A DNA stretch of 64,000 nucleotides from assembly GCF_000251145.1 (NCBI RefSeq), contig NZ_AIDW01000037.1, positions 62,001 through 126,000 on the forward strand. The letters are read 5' to 3'. Within the stretch, counting starts at the first letter, position 1; the number at the start of each line of letters is the position of its first letter. Below are positions 55,101-64,000 of the stretch, in pieces. A program made the position numbers and the translations under genes. The DNA comes from Sphingomonas sp. PAMC 26621. GTDB taxonomy: Bacteria > Pseudomonadota > Alphaproteobacteria > Sphingomonadales > Sphingomonadaceae. A model generated the notes under the pieces. That model did not search any database and was not told where the DNA came from. It saw only the letters and a list, made by a program, of their open reading frames with translations.

Positions 55101-55895
55101 TCACAGGATTTCGACCGTGGCCAGGCCATAACTGCCGAGCGTCGCGTCGAGCGCCGCCATCCCCGCCATCCGCGCAGTGAACACCGCCCGGCCCGGGCCC
55201 GGTGTCTCGGGCCAGTCCTGCCCTTGCGTCAGGAACGCGATCCGCCGCGCGATCCCGTCCGACCCGTCGACGAAATCGACCGGATGCGGCGCAGCGGCGC
55301 GCAGCTCCGCCTCGACCAGCGGGAAATGCGTGCAGGCGTTGACGATCGTGTCGATCCGCTCCCCGCCGCCTTGCGCGAACAGCCCGTCGAGGATCGCGGC
55401 ATAACGCGCCGGGTCGGTCACCTCCCCGCGCAGCCGCGCCTCGGCGAGCGTCACCAGTTCGGCCGACCCGTGCCGCAGCACCAGGCAGTCGCTGGCGAAG
55501 CGCGCGGCGAGATCGTCGACATAGGGCTGGCGCACGGTCGCATCGGTCCCGAGCACGCCGATCACCCGCGTGCGACTGTGGAGCGCGGAGACCTTGATCG
55601 CGGGCACCGTCCCGACGATCGGCACATCGAGCGCGCCGCGCACCGCCGCGAGCGCGATCGTCGAGGCGGTGTTGCACGCGATCACGATCAGCCGGGGACG
55701 ATAGCGCTCGGCCAGCCGCCCGAGCAAGGCGGGCACGCGCGCGCCGATCTCGGCCTCGCTCTTGGTGCCATAAGGGAACCCCCCCGAATCGGCGACATAG
55801 ACGACCGGCATCCGCGGCAGCAGCGTGCGCGCCGCGCCCAGCACCGACAGGCCGCCGACGCCGGAATCGAAGAACAGAACGGGTCTTTCATCCAT
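55101..55895 (-). CDS. murI: Glutamate racemase
   Basis: Makes D-glutamate for peptidoglycan. The 264-residue enzyme has FFDSGVGGLSVLGAA, SGGFPYGTKSEAEI and the two catalytic cysteines in IACNTAST (about 75) and NACTHFPLVE (about 187). Length and motifs match the family. It is upstream of hemA on the same strand; the two could be cotranscribed. Confidence 0.95.
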   Translation of the reverse strand: MDERPVLFFDSGVGGLSVLGAARTLLPRMPVVYVADSGGFPYGTKSEAEIGARVPALLGRLAERYRPRLIVIACNTASTIALAAVRGALDVPIVGTVPAIKVSALHSRTRVIGVLGTDATVRQPYVDDLAARFASDCLVLRHGSAELVTLAEARLRGEVTDPARYAAILDGLFAQGGGERIDTIVNACTHFPLVEAELRAAAPHPVDFVDGSDGIARRIAFLTQGQDWPETPGPGRAVFTARMAGMAALDATLGSYGLATVEIL

Positions 55896-56009
55896 CGCCC
55901 TGCCCCTTAGCCGAAGCGCCGGGGATCACAAAACCATGGCCTGAAGGACGGTGTTGGGCCATGGCCCGCATCCTGCTATCACAGGATCAATCGAGGGGGG
56001 TTGCAGACA

Positions 56010-56615
56010 GTGCCGACCGAATATCTGTGGATCGCTCCGGTGACGGCGCTGGTCCTCGGCTACCTGCTGGGTGCGATCCCGTTCGGCGTCCTGTTGACGC
56101 GAATGGCGGGCGCGGGCGACCTGCGCCAGGTCGGGTCGGGCAATATCGGCGCGACCAACGTGTTGCGCACCGGGCGCAAGGGGCTCGCCGCGGCGACGCT
56201 GTTCCTCGATGCGGCGAAGGGGTTCGTCGCGGTGTGGCTCGCGGACGTCTATCTCGACGGCAACGGCGTGGTCGCTGCCGCCGCGGTGTTCCTCGGGCAT
56301 CTCTATCCGGTCTGGCTCGGGTTCAGGGGCGGCAAGGGCGTCGCGACGCTGCTCGGGATCGTGCTCGCGCTGCACTGGCCGATCGGATTGGTCTATGCCG
56401 CGGTGTGGATCGCGCTGCTCGCGTTCGCGCGGATCTCGTCGCTGGCGGGGATGACCGCCGCGGTCAGCGCGCCATTGTGCGCGTCCTACTTTTCCAAGTT
56501 CGACATCGTCCTGCTGCTCCTCGCGCTCGCCTTGCTCGTGTTGTGGAAGCACCGCAGCAACATCGACCGGCTGATGAGCGGCACGGAACCCCGCATCGGC
56601 CAGAAACATGGCTGA
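56010..56615 (+). CDS. plsY: Acyl-phosphate glycerol-3-phosphate acyltransferase
   Basis: Membrane enzyme that starts phospholipid synthesis by acylating glycerol-3-phosphate with acyl-phosphate. The 201-residue protein has about five hydrophobic segments and the family loops GSGNIGATNVLRTGRKG, TLFLDAAKGF and GHLYPVWLGFRGGKGVAT. The GTG at 56010 has GAGGGGGG nine bases upstream; a TTG at 56001 would be too close. Its stop overlaps dprA by eight bases. Confidence 0.93.
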   Translation: MPTEYLWIAPVTALVLGYLLGAIPFGVLLTRMAGAGDLRQVGSGNIGATNVLRTGRKGLAAATLFLDAAKGFVAVWLADVYLDGNGVVAAAAVFLGHLYPVWLGFRGGKGVATLLGIVLALHWPIGLVYAAVWIALLAFARISSLAGMTAAVSAPLCASYFSKFDIVLLLLALALLVLWKHRSNIDRLMSGTEPRIGQKHG

Positions 56616-57705
56616 TTCGGAGCAGGTCGGGGGCGACGCGATCGCGCGGCTCCGCCTGATCCGCACCCCGCAGGTCGGCCCTGTCACGTATGCCCAACTG
56701 ATCGCGCGGTTCGGCTCGGCCGGCGCGGCGATCGCCGCCCTGCCCCAACTCGCCGCGCGCGGCGGCGGCAAGCCCCCCGCGGTCGCCCCCATTGCGCTGG
56801 CCGAGCGCGAACTGGCGCAGGTCCACCGCCTCGGGGCGCGCCACCTGTTCCTTGGCAACGCCGACTATCCGACGCTGCTCGCGCAGCTCGACGATGCACC
56901 CCCCGCGCTGATCGTGCGCGGCGACACCCATTTGCTCGCGCGTACCCCTGTCGCAATGGTCGGCGCGCGCAACGCCTCGGCGGCGGCGTGCCGCTTCGCG
57001 CGCCAGCTCGCCGCCGAACTGGGGCGCGAGCAGGTCGTCGTCGTGTCGGGGCTGGCGCGCGGGGTCGATACCGCGGCGCATGTCGGATCGATCGCGACCG
57101 GCACGATCGCGGTGATCGCGGGCGGGATCGACGTGGTCTATCCCCCCGAAAACGCCGAATTGCAGGAACGCATCGCGACCGAGGGCCTGCTGATCGCGGA
57201 ACAGCCGCCGGGCACCGAACCGCGCGCGCGGCACTTTCCCTATCGCAACCGAATCATCGCGGGGTTGTCGCTCGGCACGGTGGTGGTCGAGGCGGCACCC
57301 AAGTCGGGCTCGCTGATCACCGCGCGGCTGGCGGGCGAGCTCGGGCTCGAGGTGATGGCAGTCCCCGGCAGCCCGCTCGATCCACGCGCGCAAGGGTGCA
57401 ACGGGCTGATCCGCGACGGTGCGACGCTCGTCCAGTCCGCCGCCGACGTGCTCGAGACGATCCGCCCGATCGACGCGCGGATGATCGAAAGCCCGCACAG
57501 CCCCTTCCGCGCGCCGCCCCCCGAGGATGCGAGCGACACCGACCGGCGCGCGATCCTCAGCCTGCTCGGCCCGGTGCCGGTTGCGATCGACGAGCTGATC
57601 CGGCAATCGGGGGCGTCGCCCACGATCGTCCAGACGGTGCTGCTGGAACTGGAACTGGCCGGGCGGCTGGAACGGCATGCGGGCGGGCGGGTAGCGTTGG
57701 CCTGA
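56608..57705 (+). CDS. dprA: DNA processing protein DprA
   Basis: Loads RecA on incoming single-stranded DNA during natural transformation. The 365-residue protein has the Rossmann-like DprA domain with VGARNASAAACRF, VVSGLARGVDTAAH, GGIDVVYPPEN, RNRIIAGLS and SGSLITARLA (about 100-260), and a C-terminal winged-helix domain (ILSLLGPVPVAIDELIRQSG). Starts inside plsY, a common arrangement in this group. Confidence 0.93.
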   Translation: MADSEQVGGDAIARLRLIRTPQVGPVTYAQLIARFGSAGAAIAALPQLAARGGGKPPAVAPIALAERELAQVHRLGARHLFLGNADYPTLLAQLDDAPPALIVRGDTHLLARTPVAMVGARNASAAACRFARQLAAELGREQVVVVSGLARGVDTAAHVGSIATGTIAVIAGGIDVVYPPENAELQERIATEGLLIAEQPPGTEPRARHFPYRNRIIAGLSLGTVVVEAAPKSGSLITARLAGELGLEVMAVPGSPLDPRAQGCNGLIRDGATLVQSAADVLETIRPIDARMIESPHSPFRAPPPEDASDTDRRAILSLLGPVPVAIDELIRQSGASPTIVQTVLLELELAGRLERHAGGRVALA

Positions 57706-57740
57706 CGTGGAAGCGCGCCGTCTCCGTAGTCCCCCCCCAC

Positions 57741-57810
57741 CCGTTCGTTTCGAGCGAAGTCGAGAAACCAGCGCTGTGCCAGGTTTCTCGACTGCGCTCG
57801 AAACGAACGG
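57741..57810. repeat. Dispersed inverted repeat, type A
   Basis: Arms at 57741-57769 and 57782-57810, nearly the same as the perfect type A element at 38493-38564, with one mismatch between arms and a different loop. It lies right after dprA. Confidence 0.8.
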
Positions 57811-57831
57811 AGGGGATGGTGTCATGAAACT

Positions 57832-58052
57832 TTAGGAATAGGCGGCCAGCAGCGGCGTGAATTGAGCCAAGGCAACAAGCACCACGATGGCATGACCTGC
57901 GACCCAAGCATCCAGCACACGATATCGTTCTTCAACGCGACTATCTCGCCCTTGAAATAATCCCGGGTGACCAGATCTTCCCCCTGCACGTTAGCAAGAC
58001 CAGCGTCTTCGTATGACTTGGCTACCTCGAGCGGATCGATCATCGCAGGCAT
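57832..58052 (-). pseudogene. Frameshifted small membrane/coiled-coil protein gene (DUF1640-like)
   Basis: From the ATG at 58052 the frame reads MPAMIDPLEVAKSYEDAGL, then LVTRDYFKGEIVALKNDIV, typical of the DUF1640-like family, which ends in one membrane helix. In this frame the helix is lost. One base away the sequence gives WVAGHAIVVLVALAQFTPLLA and a stop at 57832-57834. A single-base change near 57905-57920 would join the two. It is either a real pseudogene or a sequencing error. Confidence 0.45.
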
Positions 58053-58158
58053 GACGCCCACATTAGGCCAATCCGGCCAAAAACGAAACCCGACGCTTGA
58101 CGACCCCGCCGCCACCCCGTCACCCTCGCGCGTACACGTAAGGACGCAATAGACCCCC

Positions 58159-60813
<2,655 letters not shown>

Positions 60814-61368
60814 TCAGGACCGATGGGCCCACGACCGCAGTCCGATGGACATGATGCGCCACGGCTGATCGGTGAGGCGGTTCCAGGCGAAGCAGCAATG
60901 GTCGAGGATGTCGTCGTAGGATTTGAAGATGCGGTTCGACAGCCAGTTGTCGCGCATGAACTGCCAGACGTTTTCGACCGGGTTGAGCTCGGGGCATTTT
61001 GCCGGCAGCGGCAGCAGCGTGATGTTGGCCGGGACGATCAGCCCCGCCGAGAGATGCCAGCCTGCCTGGTCAAGTATCAGCACGGCATGGGCGCCGGGCG
61101 TCACGGCGGCGGATATCTCGGCGAGGTGCAGCGTCATCCCTTCGGTATTGCAGCGCGGGAGCACCAGGGCCGCTCCCTTGCCCTCGGCTGGGCAGATGGC
61201 GCCGTAGATGTAGGCCGAGGTGGTACGTTGGTCCTTCGGCGCTGACGGACGTGTCCCGCGCTTGGCCCAGCGCCGGGTGATGCCGTTCTTCTGGCCGACC
61301 CGCGCCTCATCCTGCCACCACAGTTCTATAGGTGTACCGCCAGGGAGCGCTGCCCGGATCGCTGCCAC
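60814..61368 (-). CDS. IS630 transposase, C-terminal (catalytic) frame
   Basis: A 184-codon frame with the DDE catalytic domain: IELWWQDEARVGQ (first Asp), AVLILDQAGWHLS (second Asp) and CPELNPVENVWQFMRDNWL (final Glu), as in IS630. Its stop directly follows the topA stop codon on the other strand. It probably needs a -1 shift from the upstream frame at a TTTTTAAAAAG tract to be produced as a fusion. Confidence 0.85.
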   Translation of the reverse strand: MAAIRAALPGGTPIELWWQDEARVGQKNGITRRWAKRGTRPSAPKDQRTTSAYIYGAICPAEGKGAALVLPRCNTEGMTLHLAEISAAVTPGAHAVLILDQAGWHLSAGLIVPANITLLPLPAKCPELNPVENVWQFMRDNWLSNRIFKSYDDILDHCCFAWNRLTDQPWRIMSIGLRSWAHRS

Positions 61369-61880
61369 TTGGGCGGGGAAGCCTTTTTAAAAACGTCGAT
61401 GGCGTCAGCCGCCTGCGCATGATGCCTCGGTCGTGCCGTCAGCTTCCTGTAGCCCATGGCGCGCAGGTCGCGGCTCAGCGTCTGCTTGCTGACCGACACA
61501 CCATATTCGTCGAACAGCCACTGGATCAAATCGACGATCCGCCAGCGCACCACGCCATGCGACGCCGGGACCGGGCCCTGTTCGATGATCTCGGCAAGCG
61601 CCCGCTTATGCTCTGGGCCAAGCACTGGACGGGGACCGGGGGCTTTGCCGTCGAGCAAGCCGTCGGGCCCGCTGGTATTGAAGCGCAGCACCCAGTCTCG
61701 AACCGTCTGCAAACCAACGCCGCCGACCTGTGCCGCCGCGTGCCGCGCACCACCATCGTAAATCACCGCCAGCGCCAGCAGCCGCCGGACCTGATTGGCG
61801 TCACCGCTCAAACGCGCCAACCTTCGAAGACCAGACCCGTCGAAATCGTCCCTTAGCCCAACCGCTGATGCCACCGCCAA
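61326..61880 (-). CDS. IS630 transposase, N-terminal (DNA-binding) frame
   Basis: A 184-codon frame with helix-turn-helix regions: ANQVRRLLALAVIYDGG, VGLQTVRDWVLRFNTSG and VSKQTLSRDLRAMGY. It overlaps the catalytic frame by 43 bases. At TTTTTAAAAAGG (around 61385-61396) a -1 shift would continue as GFPAQVAAIRAAL into the catalytic frame, which is the expected IS630 arrangement. The start (TTG) is uncertain. Confidence 0.8.
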   Translation of the reverse strand: MAVASAVGLRDDFDGSGLRRLARLSGDANQVRRLLALAVIYDGGARHAAAQVGGVGLQTVRDWVLRFNTSGPDGLLDGKAPGPRPVLGPEHKRALAEIIEQGPVPASHGVVRWRIVDLIQWLFDEYGVSVSKQTLSRDLRAMGYRKLTARPRHHAQAADAIDVFKKASPPKWQRSGQRSLAVHL

Positions 61881-61980
61881 CCTCCCACCGTTTGCGATGT
61901 TGAATCAGATCATGACCGACTTGGGAATCCCCGGCGCTGAGTCAGGCTCCGAGGGACTTGGTATTAGCCTCTCTGGAAAC

Positions 61981-62076
61981 CGTCACCCCGGGCTCGTCCC
62001 GGGGTCCACCGTCGGCCGGGCTAACCAACCGGGGGACGCAAGCACCAGGGGACGCCGGGACCAGCCCGGCGTGACG
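61981..62076. repeat. Palindromic element, type C
   Basis: CGTCACCCCGGGC at the left and GCCCGGCGTGACG at the right are complementary, with an inner GTCCCGGGGTCC/GGACGCCGGGACC set. It lies next to the IS630 right end and downstream of the Sel1 gene. Confidence 0.55.
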
Positions 62077-62084
62077 AAACGGGA

Positions 62085-62381
62085 TCAGGCCGCGCGGCGC
62101 TGCGTCGCGCGGAGCCAGGCGCGCGCGGCGGCCTGTGCGGTCGCGATTTCGCGCGCGGTCATGTCTTCGGCGATTTCGCCGCGGCTCGCCATCCCCGCTT
62201 CGCTGCCCGCGACCGCGGCGAGATTGAACCATTTGTGCGCTTCGACCAGATCGACCGAGACCCCGGCGGTGCCGCTCGAATAGACCATGCCGAGTTCGTA
62301 GCAGGCGTCGGCATCGCCGCACGCGGCTTCGGCCAATTTGCTGTCGATGAGAAACTGTGCGTTCTTGAGGCTCGTGCCCAT
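62085..62381 (-). CDS. Small Sel1-repeat protein
   Basis: A 98-residue protein with one to two Sel1-like repeats: ACGDADACYELGMVYSSGTAG followed by VDLVEAHKWFNLAAVAGSE (about 25-60). It has GGGAAGA upstream of the ATG at 62381. It has no signal peptide. Sel1 proteins usually mediate protein-protein contacts; the partner is unknown. Confidence 0.8.
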   Translation of the reverse strand: MGTSLKNAQFLIDSKLAEAACGDADACYELGMVYSSGTAGVSVDLVEAHKWFNLAAVAGSEAGMASRGEIAEDMTAREIATAQAAARAWLRATQRRAA

Positions 62382-62514
62382 GTCGAATCTTCCCGGTTAA
62401 CCAAACCCTCGCCCCGACAGTGCGCGGCGGCCGGTCAAGGAAAGGTTAACGGGGGGATTAGCCTTTGGTCGTAGCGGGGGCCTTCAAGGGTCGTAGCTGG
62501 TAGCCTTCCAAGGC

Positions 62515-62618
62515 CTTCCCCGGCGGAGGCCGGGGCCCAGTCGCGATGTCCAGGGTAACAGAGGGCAGCGCTCACCTTCTTCTGCTGCGCTCCTGGGCCC
62601 CGGCCTTCGCCGGGGAAG
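62515..62618. repeat. Inverted repeat pair between the Sel1 and panC genes
   Basis: 25-base arms at 62515-62539 (CTTCCCCGGCGGAGGCCGGG) and 62594-62618 with one mismatch, separated by 54 bases. It fills most of the 290-base gap, in which I see no gene. Confidence 0.7.
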
Positions 62619-62672
62619 CGGCGTGAGGGAGAGCCGTCACATTCTAGAATTTTGTCGCTGCCCCCGTCCCGG

Positions 62673-63518
62673 CTACCCCTGCGCCGGCACGTCCAGATTA
62701 TCGATCAGCCGGGTCGCCCCAAGCCGCGCCGCCGCGAGCAGCCGCCGGGGCCGGTCTTCCGCCATATCCGCGGTCAGCGTCGCGGCATCGACCAGTTCGA
62801 CATAATCGACCACGAACCCCGCCGCGATCAGCGATTCCCGCGCCGCCGCCAGCGCATCCGGGGGAGAATCACCCCGCGCGATCGCGCGCGCCGCCTCGCC
62901 CAGCGCGCGCGGCAAGGCCACTGCGGCGGCACGCTGCTCGGGCTCGAGATAGACGTTGCGCGACGACAGCGCGAGGCCGTCGTCGTCGCGCTGGGTCGGC
63001 ACGCCCTCGATCTCGATCCCGAAATCGAGGTCCGCGACCATCCGTCGGATCACCGCGAGCTGCTGGAAATCCTTCTCGCCGAACAGCGCGACATCGGGCC
63101 GGACCTGGTTGAACAGCTTGGCGACCACCGTCGCGACCCCGTCGAAATGCCCCGGCCGCGCCGCGCCATCGAGCCCCTCGCTCACCCCCGACACCGAAAT
63201 ATTGGTTGCGAAGCCCGCCGGATACATCACGTCGACCGGGGGCAGCCACAACAGGTCACACCCCGCCTCGCTCAGCATCCGCGCGTCTGCCGCCTCCCGA
63301 CGGGGATAGCGTGCAAGATCCTCGTTCGGGCCGAACTGCCTGGGATTGACGAAGATCGACGCGACGACCTTGCGCCCCTGCCGCCGCGCGGTCTCGATCA
63401 GCGCGATATGCCCGCTGTGGAGCGCGCCCATCGTCGGCACGAGCGCGATGCCCGCCCCGTCGCTGCGAAAATCGGCGATCGCGGAGCGAAGCGCGTCGAG
63501 AGTACGGATGGTTTGCAC
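62673..63518 (-). CDS. panC: Pantothenate synthetase
   Basis: Joins pantoate and beta-alanine with ATP. The 281-residue enzyme has the nucleotide motif VPTMGALHSGHIALI, VASIFVNPRQFGPNEDLARYPR, FGEKDFQQL and SSRNVYLEPEQRAAA (KMSKS-like). Full length. It is divergent from mipZ. Confidence 0.95.
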   Translation of the reverse strand: MQTIRTLDALRSAIADFRSDGAGIALVPTMGALHSGHIALIETARRQGRKVVASIFVNPRQFGPNEDLARYPRREAADARMLSEAGCDLLWLPPVDVMYPAGFATNISVSGVSEGLDGAARPGHFDGVATVVAKLFNQVRPDVALFGEKDFQQLAVIRRMVADLDFGIEIEGVPTQRDDDGLALSSRNVYLEPEQRAAAVALPRALGEAARAIARGDSPPDALAAARESLIAAGFVVDYVELVDAATLTADMAEDRPRRLLAAARLGATRLIDNLDVPAQG

Positions 63519-63599
63519 GCGGGTTGGGCCTTCGGTAAGGACGGGCAGGCCTTCTATGGGGGCAGGCCGTACCGAACAAGACGCTAGGACATCATCCCG

Positions 63600-64000
63600 T
63601 TGGCCACTGCTGCGCGAAAACCCACATCATCGTTTTCGCCAACGAAAAGGGCGGCACCGGCAAGTCGACCACCGCGGTCCATGTCGCGATCGCGCTCGCC
63701 GCGCGCGGGGCGAAGGTCGCCGCGTTCGATCTCGACCACCGCCAGCGCACGATGGGGCGCTATTTCGACAATCGCGCAGCAACCGTCCAGCGGACCGGTC
63801 GCGCGCTACCGATCCCGCGCCACGCGACGCATGACGGCGAGACCGACGAGCGTTTCGAGGCGCTGTTCGCCGACCTCGCGACCGATACCGATTTCCTCGT
63901 GATCGACACGCCGGGTCGCGACGACCGTTTCGGCCGGTTGTCGGCAGCGCGCGCGGACACGCTCGTCACGCCGATGAACGACAGTTTCGTCGATTTCGAC
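63600..64000 (+). CDS. mipZ: MipZ-like division-plane ATPase, partial, with apparent frameshift near the start
   Basis: ParA/MinD-type ATPase that positions the division site through FtsZ in alphaproteobacteria. The frame HIIVFANEKGGTGKSTTAVHVAI (deviant Walker A, key GGTGKST), FDLDHRQRTMGRYFDNRA, FLVIDTPGRDDR continues to the window edge, so the C-terminus is missing. The expected N-terminus MATAARKP begins at TTG 63600 in another frame. One C seems to be missing in CCCAC around 63621-63625. The start codon and the frame break need checking. Confidence 0.8.

Overview
The window looks like part of the chromosome of a GC-rich alphaproteobacterium of the Sphingomonas group. Housekeeping genes are high in G+C: one 60-base line inside topA has 40 G+C. 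Gene content fits sphingomonads: alphaproteobacterial-type 5-aminolevulinate synthase, a MipZ-like division ATPase, BtaA/BtaB betaine-lipid genes, and short dispersed palindromes between genes. This assignment is inferred from gene content, not from a database search.

Region 1 (1-11.8 kb) is a Kps-type (ABC-transporter, Kdo-linked) capsule locus: a truncated export permease (kpsM-like), a GT4 glycosyltransferase, kdsA, kdsD/kpsF, kdsB overlapping a histidine phosphatase, kpsC and kpsS. Interspersed are a fatty-acid-hydroxylase-family membrane enzyme, an SDR and a membrane sulfatase-fold protein. No kdsC-type HAD phosphatase is present, so the histidine phosphatase translationally coupled to kdsB is a candidate for that step.

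Region 2 (11.8-34.3 kb) is an accessory glycan island, almost all on the minus strand and partly much lower in G+C. Its core is a tightly overlapping run of genes that looks like a small acyl-building pathway: two acyl carrier proteins, a KAS III, a MaoC-SDR fusion, an SDR, an FkbH-like HAD protein, an adenylating ligase, an MBL hydrolase and a GNAT acyltransferase. It is flanked by a DegT-type sugar aminotransferase and a FdtA/QdtA-like sugar 3,4-ketoisomerase. My reading is that the island makes a dTDP-3-amino-3,6-dideoxyhexose, N-acylates it with an unusual ACP-borne acyl group, and uses it in a surface glycan. The island also holds a GT2 enzyme and a family of large glycosyltransferase-like proteins sharing a WY/PDV/EGR repeat module. 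One is a 1038-residue fusion of two proteins that also occur as separate genes 13 kb away. The island ends next to the 3' end of a tRNA-Lys gene.

Region 3 (34.3-64 kb) is mostly core genome: folK, a family-5 uracil-DNA glycosylase, agmatine catabolism (aguA, aguB), secreted M28 and S9 peptidases, rpsD, chorismate mutase, a rpiB-glyA-nrdR-(GIY-YIG/trmJ) run, an ECF sigma/anti-sigma/fasciclin cassette, btaA-btaB, hemA, murI, plsY-dprA, topA, panC and a partial mipZ. Dispersed palindromes lie between many of these genes; a pair of them is translated as the linker of the GIY-YIG/TrmJ fusion. An IS630-family element abuts and appears to supply the end of topA. An apparent one-base deletion breaks the mipZ frame near its start. 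A 26-codon membrane-protein gene with a strong ribosome binding site sits at 53.5 kb.
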